A stretch of DNA of 44,396 nucleotides from a virus. Under the pieces are notes generated by a model. That model was not told the DNA's origin and searched no databases. It saw nothing but the letters and a program-made list of their open reading frames with translations. The stretch spans positions 1 through 44,396 of IMG/VR virus record IMGVR_UViG_3300045257_000048, one strand, 5' to 3'. Positions 32,144-39,638 of the stretch are shown piece after piece (position 1 is the stretch's first letter; each line of letters begins with the position of its first letter). The position numbers and the translations under genes were made by a program.

Positions 32144-32557
32144 TTACCTTCTACGATGCTGCTGTTGCGGAGTTGGGGTGGGTTGCCCCTGATCCGGTTG
32201 AATGTCATACGCATAAACATCCCACGGTTCACCGGGCTTGTGAACGGCAATCACCAGATCATTCGCGTATTCTGACGGGGGTTCCGGCAGAGGTGGGTTG
32301 ATCTGGTCCGGCGGAATCGGTGTCGGCTCCGGAAGCCCCTGATCAGGAACACCCGGTATATGAATCGGATGAGACGGACGAGCACCCGAACCGCTTGAAC
32401 CGCCGCCTGGAAGCCCCTGATCCGGATACGGAAGATGCCCGTGATCCGGATGACCGGGGTGATAAATCGGCTGCGAGGGGTAGTTTCCGCTGCCGGGGAG
32501 ACTGTTGTCGATTTGACCACCACCGCTAACAGGTAGAATCACATATAGTTGAACCAT
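32144..32557 (-). CDS. Pro/Gly/His-rich repeat protein
   Basis: 137 residues, with AGGAGG ahead of ATG 32557. After a beta start (MVQLYVILPVSGGGQIDN) comes a Pro/Gly/His tract with repeated PDQGLP units (PYPDQGLPGGG, VPDQGLPEPT). The last 45 residues return to order: YANDLVIAVHKPGEPWDVYA, then a Gln/Pro/Arg tail. A short start and a folded end around a repeat spacer suggest a linker protein. Unknown function. Confidence 0.72.
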   Translation of the reverse strand: MVQLYVILPVSGGGQIDNSLPGSGNYPSQPIYHPGHPDHGHLPYPDQGLPGGGSSGSGARPSHPIHIPGVPDQGLPEPTPIPPDQINPPLPEPPSEYANDLVIAVHKPGEPWDVYAYDIQPDQGQPTPTPQQQHRRR

Positions 32558-32587
32558 CGCGTCCTCCTAAGTTGAAGTTACGGCTTT

Positions 32588-32770
32588 TTACCCTTTTTCT
32601 CCTGCCTCCTTTCGCTGAGCATTATCGCCACCGCTTGATCCTGTCTTTTTACGACCGGACCGCGCTTGCTTCCCGAGTGGAGCTTTCCTTGCTTCCACTT
32701 GTGCATTACGTTCTTTGATGGCATCGGAGCCACTCCATTCGGTGTGCCAATACCTCTTCCAAGCGATCAC
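32588..32770 (-). CDS. Small basic hypothetical protein
   Basis: 60 residues from GTG 32770 in a GTGA overlap with the preceding gene. The first 20 residues (MIAWKRYWHTEWSGSDAIKE) look folded; the rest is Lys/Arg/Gly-rich and likely disordered. No independent ribosome site is visible, so it relies on coupled translation. No family recognised, and confidence is modest. Confidence 0.5.
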   Translation of the reverse strand: MIAWKRYWHTEWSGSDAIKERNAQVEARKAPLGKQARSGRKKTGSSGGDNAQRKEAGEKG

Positions 32771-32937
32771 GGAGGAGGAGGTTCAACAGGCGGTTCTGGG
32801 TTAAGGATCTCGTCCAACCCTTCCCCGACGTCGTGAAGAGTGTCGGCAATTTCCTGCGCCGAAACGCCGCCTCCCTTATACGCCTTGTTGATAAGAAGGA
32901 GAAGCTCCCTCTTAAAATCAGTCATCAGAAATGTCAT
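32767..32937 (-). CDS. Small helical protein, paralogue of the next upstream gene
   Basis: 56 residues from ATG 32937; ATG 32925 is also possible. The core is MTDFKRELLLLINKAYKGGG, then VSAQEIADTLHDVGEGLDEI, and the tail is Pro-rich. It aligns with the 32939 protein: F, hydrophobic helix, A-x-K-x-G, then (D/E)I and a second acidic helix ending DE. The two are probably a tandem duplication. Two amphipathic helices suggest a small dimeric or partner-binding protein. Confidence 0.7.
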   Translation of the reverse strand: MTFLMTDFKRELLLLINKAYKGGGVSAQEIADTLHDVGEGLDEILNPEPPVEPPPP

Positions 32938-32938
32938 A

Positions 32939-33100
32939 CTATTCTTCCTTCTCTTCGGGGTCCTTATTCTCCTCGATCTCTTCATCGATGGAGTCCTTGA
33001 GATCTTCCAATTCGGAGACGATATCCTCGAGGGGAATACCGGCTTTCTTGGCTTGATCCACGAATAATTCTAACTTCTCTGAGAATTCTTTAATTGTCAC
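32939..33100 (-). CDS. Small acidic helical protein, tandem paralogue
   Basis: 53 residues from GTG 33100, seven bases after GGAG; a longer frame to 33151 lacks a site. It reads MTIKEFSEKLELFVDQAKKA, then GIPLEDIVSELEDLKDSIDE, and ends in a very acidic tail. It resembles the following gene in layout and spacing. It overlaps the end of the secreted-protein gene by 11 bases, indicating coupled translation. Function unknown. Confidence 0.7.
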   Translation of the reverse strand: MTIKEFSEKLELFVDQAKKAGIPLEDIVSELEDLKDSIDEEIEENKDPEEKEE

Positions 33101-33407
33101 TCGGCTTCTCCATAGCTGCTCTAAGTAAGATCTTGCCCCGCGTATATTCATCGGCGAATTCGCCCCATTGAATATCAGAAAGGCCAGGAAGTGATAGTTC
33201 TAGGATCGGCGGCTCCGGGAATTGGCGCGCGGGCGCACGGATGGGAATCGGGGCCATTGCAGCGTACCGAATCGATCGGCACGTTTGCGGCCACGGGTAG
33301 TTCCAGATTCGGTGTAAGCGACAATGAACGGGAGCAGCAACAGCCGCAACACTCCCCGTCGAAAAAGCAACAAGGATGACGACAGGCCGCAAACTTTGCC
33401 ATCTCAT
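33090..33407 (-). CDS. Small secreted protein of prophage/alphaproteobacterial type
   Basis: 105 residues, GGGGGAG seven bases before ATG 33407. A signal-peptide-like start (VVILVAFSTGSVAAVAAP) is followed by CRLHRIWNYPWPQTCR, with two Cys likely bridged, a Pro-rich linker, and the end LPGLSDIQWGEFADEYTRGK. I associate this layout with small periplasmic proteins in Bradyrhizobium genomes and their phages. It has no known activity; envelope modification is a guess. Confidence 0.75.
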   Translation of the reverse strand: MRWQSLRPVVILVAFSTGSVAAVAAPVHCRLHRIWNYPWPQTCRSIRYAAMAPIPIRAPARQFPEPPILELSLPGLSDIQWGEFADEYTRGKILLRAAMEKPSDN

Positions 33408-33424
33408 ATCTTCTCCCCCTAGAA

Positions 33425-33452
33425 TGGGGAGGGGACTCTACGCCCCTCCCCA
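33425..33452 (-). terminator. Hairpin after the 33505 gene
   Basis: A perfect 10-bp stem TGGGGAGGGG/CCCCTCCCCA around an 8-base loop, followed on the minus strand by ATTCTAGG. It separates the 33505 gene from the secreted-protein gene. The T-run is weak, so it may attenuate rather than stop transcription. Confidence 0.6.
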
Positions 33453-33504
33453 CAGAACCCGACAGATTGCGCCTATGCCTAACGCGTTGTCGAGTTCCTG
33501 TGCC

Positions 33505-33924
33505 TTAGTGGCTCGCAGTCTCCTGCTTGGCCTTGGCGGCGGCAACCGCTCCGGCCAGAACCACCTTGGGCAGTTCCACCTCAACGAGTCCTTCATCGAG
33601 GGCCTTCAACTGCCCGTTCTTCCGGGCAATCGTTGCGAGCATGTTCCGCAGGGTCATTCGTGCGCGACCTTGCGATCCCAGGCGTTTCGAATCGACTTGC
33701 GCCTGATAATGGGCCACCTTGTCCTCGGGTAGACCATTGATCCGACAGAGTTCGAAGAACTTGTCGTAATCGAACCCATCGGTACCTTTGCACTCGGTGT
33801 TGATGAACTGGGCGAGGGCGTCCGAACCCCCGTCCTTGTATCGACCGGCGTACTTCGCCGGGACGATTGACTTCGTGACCTTGGGTTCGCCCTCGGCCTT
33901 TTCAACAGTGTTCGCGTCAGTCAT
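33505..33924 (-). CDS. Three-member paralogue family protein (copy 1)
   Basis: 139 residues from ATG 33924 after GGAGG. It contains the shared domain: SIVPAKYAGRY near residue 20, then DALAQFINTE, then FDYDKFFELCRINGLPE, and SQGRARMTLRNMLATIARKN. The same order (V-x-x-KY-x-x-x-Y, a loading helix, a long helix, GR-x-RM-T/S) occurs in the 37871 and 43897 proteins. The C-terminus is an Ala-rich helix. No known family; the basic GRxRM box could bind nucleic acid. Confidence 0.75.
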   Translation of the reverse strand: MTDANTVEKAEGEPKVTKSIVPAKYAGRYKDGGSDALAQFINTECKGTDGFDYDKFFELCRINGLPEDKVAHYQAQVDSKRLGSQGRARMTLRNMLATIARKNGQLKALDEGLVEVELPKVVLAGAVAAAKAKQETASH

Positions 33925-33968
33925 GGCAACCTCCGTGTTGTGAGCATTAGCGCTCGTGCCATGAGACC

Positions 33969-33997
33969 ATCCTACCACAGCGTGACCTCGCCGTCAA
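33969..33997 (-). promoter_or_regulatory. Sigma70-like promoter of the 33505 gene
   Basis: TTGACG (33997-33992), 17 bases, TAGGAT (33974-33969), with TGG before the -10. Two mismatches to the best promoters make it weaker. The leader carries a short palindrome around GAGCATTAGCGCTC before GGAGG and the ATG. Confidence 0.75.
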
Positions 33998-34019
33998 GTC
34001 CCCCTTCTATTCCCTAGAA

Positions 34020-36533
34020 TCAGAACTTGTAACGTTTCATTCCGCGCCATGGAACCGGCTTCTCCCCATCGTTGTTGTTTGGCCCGTAATCCTCGTCAGT
34101 GAACACGAATCGCGGTGTTAGTTTCACTCCGATTGCCTCGCCGAATTTGTCATGTAACTCGGCGATCTTCCATCGGAATCGCCATTTCTTAGACGCAGTG
34201 AGTTCCAGCATGTGGAGTGAGTGGAATTCCTTGAACACATCGTTCGCCATCACTTTGTTAATACCTATCTTCTTCATATATTCGGTGACGAACATCGCAA
34301 ACTCAGACGGCGAGAACGGAGTAGTAATATCGCAATCTTCTAATGCCGCCCCGTTCTCGACGATGTCCTTGGCGACCTTGCGAACCATGCTAAAGCCCCC
34401 GAGAATAACATCCGCGTCGGTGGCCGCTGAACCGATGACGTTCTCTACCGCTGATTTGATCACGGGGCGATGGGTGAACATGTACATAAAGTGCTCGATT
34501 GCATTGTAATCTTGTAGGAGGGCGTCAAACTCAGTAAACATAGGTTTCAACGAGTTGGTCCACTTGATAAATTCCGTTTGCGACATCCCCATGTGTTCGG
34601 CGGTGAACGCCTTGGTGATATAAAGAGCACGGTCAACTGTGTCCTGTTGTGAGATGCCGATGTCCATTCGATTGGAGGCAAAGATCATGCGAGCGAAGAT
34701 GTTGTAATTGCGGGCGTCCTGATTTTTCTGCTCACCATTCATCGTCACCGTACGAACCATCAGCTTCACTTCATCGACCGCCTGTTGACCTCGGAACCGC
34801 GCTTCGTCCACGAATACGAGCATCCGATTTACAAAGGGCGCAATGCTGAAGCGCTCGCCAACCAGCTTACCGTTTACCAATCCGTGAAGATCACGGAACA
34901 ATGCTTTACAAAATACGCCGCCCATAAACGATTTGCCGACCGCTTGCCCGCCCAGCGCAACCCAAGCGATCTGTTGCTTATCGCCGGGGTGTTGGATGGT
35001 ATAGGACAGCCAATCCTTGATCCAGTTAGATTGCAGTTCGTTCTGGCAAGTAAGATAGCCCAACACTTTATCGAGCGACGTCTGGCACTTGTCCATCAAT
35101 TCGGGAATAACGGTTGCGCATGGCTTAACCGCCCAACCAGCCCAAGTGTTAAACACCAGATGACTATCGTCTTGATAGCCGTCGGGAACAATGCCCCTTA
35201 CAGGCGATCGCCTAAGAATCGACCCCGCCTGATTGTCCGGGAACATATCAGATGTTTGAACCGCCACGCGGGACTTGCTCATCTCGAATGACTTAAACGC
35301 CTCGCGGGGCTTACCCCCGATCATTATCGTTTCGGGCTTATGCCGTTGATAAAGATCGGAATTAGAATACTCGAACTGCTCCAAGCGTTGGGAGAACCGC
35401 TCGCGGTCAATATAGCGCCCGTTAGCGTCGTTGTAGATGTAACGATCAATCAACTTGGACAGCACCGAAATGTCAGCGCCGGGGGCAACGATGCCTCGGA
35501 GACCTTTCGTTACCTCCACGCCGAATAAAGCCTCCATAGAAGGCCAGCCGGGAATCTTCGCGTCGGGGTTCTGGTCTAGCTTTCGGTGAGCATCGCGGAA
35601 CGTTCGCTTGCGCATGAACGCTTCGTCGTCGCCGGTCTCTTGGCATATTAATTCGATGAGAGATTCGGCGGTATCGTCGCAATCAATGGGGCAGAACACC
35701 TCGTCGGCTAACTGCTCGCTATTGTTGGTCGAAGCTCCCTCATTGACAACTCTAGCGAGCCATCCAAACAATCGGATGGCCGTGTTCTGACGATTACCCT
35801 CTTGCCAGTGGGGTCGGATAAGGTAAAGAATCGACCCGAACGCGACAGCGCGAATGAGTTCTCGATAAGTAACCCTCCGGGATGTTGTTTGCGCAACTTC
35901 ACCAGCGTGTCGTGCGATTCTTCCATCAGCTGCCCACCAGACCGAAATGTCGGTACCATTTGCGTCCACCTTGTCCACGTAAATTGATCCGGGAACCACT
36001 GTCTGTTGAGCGCTCATTTCCATCTGGCGCTTGTTGGCGGCGCTTATAGAGGTCCTAAGTTGGACTTTATGCCTCTCATTTCCGACTCTAATCTCTCGAG
36101 GCTCAAATCGCTTGAGGTCTTCGAAGTTTGCGGCGTCGTCATCTGTAAGTTGGACGAAGAAATGTGTCGGGACCCCAACGCTTCGACGACCGAAAGCAAA
36201 CCTCGCGTCAAGTCCGAGATGCCGAAGAGCAGCTTGTATACAGCGATTGTATTGTGGATCTGAAGAATCAATATCAATATCAACCCAACCAAGCTGGAGG
36301 TTAAAGCCCACGTTGGTATAGCGTAAGTCTGGGTCATCGATCCAATCCTGTAATTTTGTGTCTAGATACTTTCGCGCCGCCCAATCGTCCGCAACTGGTA
36401 GCTTGCTTTTCGGTTTTAGATAAATTGCGCCGACCTGTATAAGGCCGGTGTTGATTTCGTTGGTTAGTGCTCTTTGTTCGTGGAGTATTTCGAGGTCTGC
36501 TTCGGACAGTGGGATATTAGCAGTAAATACCAC
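34020..36533 (-). CDS. PrimPol-SF3 primase-helicase (DUF5906)
   Basis: 837 residues from GTG 36533, seven bases after GGGAG. The N-terminal AEP primase has the DxD-type motif VDIDIDSSD (Asp85, Asp87, Asp89) and GRRSVGVPTHFFV. The C-terminal SF3 helicase (DUF5906) has Walker A GGQAVGKSF (Lys534), Walker B MLVFVDE (Asp576-Glu577), and sensor MIFASNRMD. A winged-helix-like end follows (MLELTASKKWRFRWKIAELH). It should prime and unwind DNA at the phage origin. It is intact and leads its own operon. Confidence 0.9.
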   Translation of the reverse strand: MVFTANIPLSEADLEILHEQRALTNEINTGLIQVGAIYLKPKSKLPVADDWAARKYLDTKLQDWIDDPDLRYTNVGFNLQLGWVDIDIDSSDPQYNRCIQAALRHLGLDARFAFGRRSVGVPTHFFVQLTDDDAANFEDLKRFEPREIRVGNERHKVQLRTSISAANKRQMEMSAQQTVVPGSIYVDKVDANGTDISVWWAADGRIARHAGEVAQTTSRRVTYRELIRAVAFGSILYLIRPHWQEGNRQNTAIRLFGWLARVVNEGASTNNSEQLADEVFCPIDCDDTAESLIELICQETGDDEAFMRKRTFRDAHRKLDQNPDAKIPGWPSMEALFGVEVTKGLRGIVAPGADISVLSKLIDRYIYNDANGRYIDRERFSQRLEQFEYSNSDLYQRHKPETIMIGGKPREAFKSFEMSKSRVAVQTSDMFPDNQAGSILRRSPVRGIVPDGYQDDSHLVFNTWAGWAVKPCATVIPELMDKCQTSLDKVLGYLTCQNELQSNWIKDWLSYTIQHPGDKQQIAWVALGGQAVGKSFMGGVFCKALFRDLHGLVNGKLVGERFSIAPFVNRMLVFVDEARFRGQQAVDEVKLMVRTVTMNGEQKNQDARNYNIFARMIFASNRMDIGISQQDTVDRALYITKAFTAEHMGMSQTEFIKWTNSLKPMFTEFDALLQDYNAIEHFMYMFTHRPVIKSAVENVIGSAATDADVILGGFSMVRKVAKDIVENGAALEDCDITTPFSPSEFAMFVTEYMKKIGINKVMANDVFKEFHSLHMLELTASKKWRFRWKIAELHDKFGEAIGVKLTPRFVFTDEDYGPNNNDGEKPVPWRGMKRYKF

Positions 36534-36573
36534 TGTTTGTCTCCCTTGACGCACTCATTGGCGCGCAGCGGCT

Positions 36574-36602
36574 ATTGTAGCACACCGCGCGCCCCGTGTC
36601 AA
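36574..36602 (-). promoter_or_regulatory. Sigma70 promoter of the primase-helicase gene
   Basis: TTGACA (36602-36597), 17 bases, TACAAT (36579-36574), TGC before the -10, in the family context TACTTGACA. The leader has only a weak GC-rich stem before GGGAG and GTG 36533. Confidence 0.92.
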
Positions 36603-36625
36603 GTACCTACAAGGTATTCGGAATA

Positions 36626-36823
36626 CTACTCGAGTGTAGTAAGATCCTTTCTTGCGATCATGTCCTGTTTAATCAGGTCAAGATCGACGGTTGTGAAGTA
36701 GGAGATTAGGAACCATGTCGCTTCGATGCGTGGCATTTTCTCCAACTCTGCTATAATCCACTCAATTAAGTCCATTCTAGGGGTGGTGGGGATTTTGGGC
36801 TTAGTGAATCTGTTAGGCATCAT
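36626..36823 (-). CDS. Small hypothetical protein
   Basis: 65 residues, ATG in an ATGA overlap with the preceding gene. A basic Pro-rich start (MMPNRFTKPKIPTTPRMDLI) is followed by two predicted helices (WIIAELEKMPRIEATWFLIS and DLIKQDMIARKDL). No Cys and no signal peptide. It is the last gene of the 37649-promoted group. No family recognised. Confidence 0.65.
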   Translation of the reverse strand: MMPNRFTKPKIPTTPRMDLIEWIIAELEKMPRIEATWFLISYFTTVDLDLIKQDMIARKDLTTLE

Positions 36824-37053
36824 TCGTCACCTTCTGCCGGTTCCCAAGTATCGCGTTGTTCCCACTGTTCAAGGTATTCATGAATCTCGACAATGCGGTC
36901 CATTCCTACATCGTCTCGCGCTGATTTGCGATTAAGCATAGCTCGATCGATTCCTAAACTTATCCCGTAAGCGACGTCTATTGATTTAAAGTCCGGTTTC
37001 GAGACTTCTTCAAGTATCAAGTCTCGTATTTGATTAGTGAATTTTGTCGTCAT
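36820..37053 (-). CDS. Small hypothetical protein
   Basis: 77 residues from ATG 37053, with GGAG upstream, overlapping the end of the previous gene. It reads MTTKFTNQIRDLILEEVSKP, then DFKSIDVAYGISLGIDRAML, and ends acidic. The mixed helix-turn-helix-like pattern could bind DNA or a partner but is not diagnostic. Unknown function. Confidence 0.7.
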   Translation of the reverse strand: MTTKFTNQIRDLILEEVSKPDFKSIDVAYGISLGIDRAMLNRKSARDDVGMDRIVEIHEYLEQWEQRDTWEPAEGDE

Positions 37054-37423
37054 TTGTTGGCTCTTCTCCTGTGTTGTGAAAGTTACTTGCAATGGCGTCA
37101 TATAAGTAATCGTCCAGCTTTTCACTCATGCGCTTGCCTAGCATCAGCGCAATTAAGCCTGCATCCTGGGATAACGCGCTACTTATAAGCAGGCTCATCA
37201 TATTCGCGGCCAACGCACAGACCGCCTCTTCGATGTCGATCATTGGCATGTTATGTTTAACGCGAGCGTCAACCAGCGCATGAACATATGGCCCCTGAAC
37301 CAACTCAGCGAATAGATTATCCGCTGGCGTTAGTTTTTTCCGTGCTTTCATTGCCTCCTTGTTGTTGCTGTTAAATTTATCCACTGATTCGTGGATCAAT
37401 TTTAACCTCGCTGCAGCGTTCAT
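37034..37423 (-). CDS. Helical hypothetical protein
   Basis: 129 residues from ATG 37423 after GGGAGAACCAAA, the family ribosome site. It is almost all helix, including SVDKFNSNNKEAMKARKKL, DIEEAVCALAANMMSLLISS and LMLGKRMSEKLDDYLYDAI. The hydrophobic central helix could be membrane-associated or a dimer core. No catalytic motif. It lies in a cluster of small early genes. Confidence 0.72.
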   Translation of the reverse strand: MNAAARLKLIHESVDKFNSNNKEAMKARKKLTPADNLFAELVQGPYVHALVDARVKHNMPMIDIEEAVCALAANMMSLLISSALSQDAGLIALMLGKRMSEKLDDYLYDAIASNFHNTGEEPTNDDKIH

Positions 37424-37437
37424 TTTGGTTCTCCCGT

Positions 37438-37617
37438 TTAGAGGCACAATCCGTGAACAGTACCTGGATTTTCCTTCTCTATCTTTGGCAGCTCCTTGAG
37501 GCAGTCCACGAATATTCCGTCTATTCCGTTGCACGATTCGTTGAGAAGAGGGATAGATTCTAGAATCTTTACGAGGTGCAACCGCTGCGCTTCGTTGATC
37601 ATAATGGTATAATGCAT
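37438..37617 (-). CDS. Small hypothetical protein, first of its operon
   Basis: 59 residues from ATG 37617, in the leader motif GGAGAACCAAC. It reads MHYTIMINEAQRLHLVKILE and contains LNESCNGIDGIFVDCLKEL, with three Cys in total. It is directly downstream of a perfect promoter and a leader hairpin, so it is probably highly expressed early. No family recognised. Confidence 0.7.
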   Translation of the reverse strand: MHYTIMINEAQRLHLVKILESIPLLNESCNGIDGIFVDCLKELPKIEKENPGTVHGLCL

Positions 37618-37629
37618 GTTGGTTCTCCT

Positions 37630-37648
37630 GTGGGTTGGCCCACGCTCA
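37630..37648 (-). promoter_or_regulatory. 5'-terminal leader hairpin
   Basis: GTGGG-CCAA-CCCAC (about 37631-37644) would form at the very start of the transcript from the 37649-37677 promoter, upstream of GGAGAACCAAC. It is the clearest example of the leader-hairpin pattern: no T-run follows and the ribosome site stays free. Confidence 0.7.
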
Positions 37649-37677
37649 ATTATAGCACGGCGTGGGCCTCGTGTCAA
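37649..37677 (-). promoter_or_regulatory. Sigma70 promoter, small-gene operon at 37.6 kb
   Basis: Perfect TTGACA (37677-37672), 17 bases, perfect TATAAT (37654-37649), TGC before the -10. The -35 overlaps the end of the upstream gene, whose stop is at 37674. Confidence 0.93.
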
Positions 37678-37874
37678 GTATTACTTGAACCGCTGCGAGC
37701 TAATCCCTTGATTGCTCGTACATAATCACCGCGAACTTTCTCTGGCAGCGCGGCTAGATGTTCATTGATGTTGAATCTATGGTCCTTTTGTTTCTCTGCC
37801 CATTCTTCCGGCGTTAGCGTTTGAATAAGATGCGCGTGTCCAGGATCAACGCACTTGGGGTGCTCTGCGCTCAT
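37674..37874 (-). CDS. Small hypothetical protein
   Basis: 66 residues from ATG 37874, overlapping the stop of the 37871 gene (ATGA). It reads MSAEHPKCVDPGHAHLIQTL, then TPEEWAEKQKDHRFNINEHL, then a basic helix. Cys and His residues near the start (CVDPGHAH) could hold a metal. Expression should be coupled to its larger neighbour. No family recognised. Confidence 0.7.
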   Translation of the reverse strand: MSAEHPKCVDPGHAHLIQTLTPEEWAEKQKDHRFNINEHLAALPEKVRGDYVRAIKGLARSGSSNT

Positions 37875-38902
37875 TTGAATCGTTGCGCTGCCATCCAATC
37901 GGCCGGCATTTGCATCTCCATTCCATTGGGAAGCTTCAAAACGCCCCCTGCCGAATGAACTTGCTTAGCTAGCTTGTTGCGCCCCGTCATTCGATAGCGC
38001 CCTTGCCATCCATTGCCGCTGGTTCGATACTTTGACATGTCGACGTTGTTCGCATCCATTATCATCTTGAAGTATTCTATGTTACAGCGCGAACCGTCCA
38101 GCACCAAGTTGTTGAGAGCAACCGCTAAAGCATCTCCACAATGCGTTGGGTGCCCTCTCTCCGCGTAGATTGCGCGGTATTTAGTCTTGACCACGCTCCC
38201 CGGCTTCGCTTCAGGTTGCTCCTCCTCGGGCTTTTCGTCCAGAGCTTCGGCTGCGCTCTCTTCCCACTCAGATTCCCATCGGTCATAATCGGGATCTCCC
38301 TCTTCATTGGGGAAGGGGTTATCAACCACTGCGAATCCCTTTTGGTGCGCCGCCCGCCCATTGGTTGGAACCCCATTAATTGTGAGCGGGTTCTTATCCT
38401 CGACGAATTGGGGCGGAACTTCCCGGAGGCCGGTGCGTTCCCATAGTCCCCGCGTCGACTCGTTGGCGCTTACGCCATCGTCGCCTTCAGCGAGTTCCTC
38501 CTCCACAACCTCTTCGATGCCGGTGAGCTTCGCGACGAGAATCGGTGAGTTCGGCCCGCTTGTCTCACCGGGGTATTCCTCCATCGGAATGTGATCCATC
38601 AGCTCCTCTTGTGCCCACATAATGGGCGTCATTGTACCGGCGAGTTCCTGACCGTTCCGGATTATCTTCACGTTCCAGGGGCTTGTGGGGTCATTCACGA
38701 TCTTGATGTCGTCCCCGGCGTTCTCTTTGATTACTTTCTGCGCCGCCGTCATTTGTTGGATCGCGTATCTTGCGTCCGCCCCGTAAATGCGCAGGTTGTG
38801 CGCGGGCCAGAACGCCACAACGCGGTTGTATTCCGGCTCTGAAATGAGCTGAACCCCCGCGCGTTCTGCCTGCTTGATGTGTTGGTGGTGTATCTTTTCC
38901 AT
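37871..38902 (-). CDS. Three-member paralogue family protein (copy 2, long form)
   Basis: 343 residues from ATG 38902 after GAGGAACC. Residues 1-110 form a mixed domain (EYNRVVAFWPAHNLRIYGAD and MTAAQKVIKENAGDD). The middle is acidic. The last 115 residues carry the shared domain: SVVKTKYRAIYAERG, DALAVALNNLVLDGSRCN, MIMDANNVDMSKYR, and GNGWQGRYRMTGRNKLAKQV. This GW-x-GR-x-RM-T box is almost the same in copy 3. The long N-terminal part is unique to this copy. Unknown function. Confidence 0.78.
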   Translation of the reverse strand: MEKIHHQHIKQAERAGVQLISEPEYNRVVAFWPAHNLRIYGADARYAIQQMTAAQKVIKENAGDDIKIVNDPTSPWNVKIIRNGQELAGTMTPIMWAQEELMDHIPMEEYPGETSGPNSPILVAKLTGIEEVVEEELAEGDDGVSANESTRGLWERTGLREVPPQFVEDKNPLTINGVPTNGRAAHQKGFAVVDNPFPNEEGDPDYDRWESEWEESAAEALDEKPEEEQPEAKPGSVVKTKYRAIYAERGHPTHCGDALAVALNNLVLDGSRCNIEYFKMIMDANNVDMSKYRTSGNGWQGRYRMTGRNKLAKQVHSAGGVLKLPNGMEMQMPADWMAAQRFK

Positions 38903-38948
38903 TGGTTCCTCGTGTGGGTTCCCGGGGCGATTCGCCCCGGTCACGTTG

Positions 38949-38977
38949 ATTATAGCACGTCGCTAGGTTCCTGTCAA
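38949..38977 (-). promoter_or_regulatory. Sigma70 promoter of the long paralogue
   Basis: Perfect TTGACA (38977-38972), 17 bases, perfect TATAAT (38954-38949), TGC before the -10. The leader starts with the strong hairpin CCGGGGCG-AAT-CGCCCCGG (about 38922-38940), then GAGGAACC and ATG 38902. Confidence 0.93.
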
Positions 38978-38988
38978 GTATACCTTCC

Positions 38989-39402
38989 TCATTCTGGAAT
39001 CGAACCGACTTGGTGGTGCAATTGCCAGGTTCCGTCACCATTGCGAATTACGTGGCGCTTTTTCTCGAGATATTGTAACCGCGACCCCGCCGAATTGGGT
39101 GAGAACCCGTTCGCCTTTAGTGCGGGTTTAATTTCGGAGGATCGGTGTGGCTTACCGTCAGCGAGAATCTCAAGAATGATGCGGTTGATTCCCGCCTTCA
39201 GATTGATCGGAATCGGGGGAAGCTTGCGATGATACTTTCGCGCCCTGAGCTTGTCTGCGAGGGCAACAACAGCGGGCGGTGCCTTGGGTAACGGCAATTC
39301 GGTGATCTCAACGACGTCGAGAACCTCGAACGGTACGTAATGCGTTGTTAGTCGGATGTATTCCTCTATCTCTATGTGAATGTGCATCTTTAGCTTAGTC
39401 AT
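38989..39402 (-). CDS. Winged-helix DNA-binding protein
   Basis: 137 residues, ATG in an ATGA overlap. The last 70 residues show a winged helix: GINRIILEILADGKPHRSSE, IKPALKANGFSPNSAG, SRLQYLEKKRHVIRNGDG and WQL. The N-terminal half is beta with Leu/Pro motifs. It likely binds DNA as an early regulator. It is coupled to the XRE-like gene before it, so the two may act together. Confidence 0.75.
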   Translation of the reverse strand: MTKLKMHIHIEIEEYIRLTTHYVPFEVLDVVEITELPLPKAPPAVVALADKLRARKYHRKLPPIPINLKAGINRIILEILADGKPHRSSEIKPALKANGFSPNSAGSRLQYLEKKRHVIRNGDGTWQLHHQVGSIPE

Positions 39403-39638
39403 TTAGTCCTCGTTATGGTTAGCTTGTAGCCCAAGGCCCGCAGAACCGCGTTGATAGAAGCGGCTTGTGGGCGCTTGGTTGGGCCGCTGAACCAGTTGGT
39501 CAGCGTTCCTGTGCTTACGCCACTCATTAGGTGAATGTATTCGTAAGTCGCACTTTCTTGCTCGATGATTGTGCGAATCTCATCGATTATCGGGTCTTTA
39601 TCGACAAAGTTGTACGATTTATACACAAAACCTGTCAC
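39399..39638 (-). CDS. XRE-like helix-turn-helix regulator
   Basis: 79 residues from GTG 39638 with GGAG upstream. Residues 20-70 form a Cro/CI-type HTH: IRTIIEQESATYEYIHLMSG, VSTGTLTNWFSGPTKRPQ, ASINAVLRALGYKL. Such proteins bind operators as repressors or activators. No integrase is present, so it may control early or late switching rather than lysogeny. It overlaps the winged-helix gene. Confidence 0.82.
   Translation of the reverse strand: MTGFVYKSYNFVDKDPIIDEIRTIIEQESATYEYIHLMSGVSTGTLTNWFSGPTKRPQAASINAVLRALGYKLTITRTK

Noticed and set aside
39399-39638. Lysogeny repressor
   Set aside because: An XRE-like HTH is present but no integrase, excisionase, attachment site or divergent cI/cro pair was seen.
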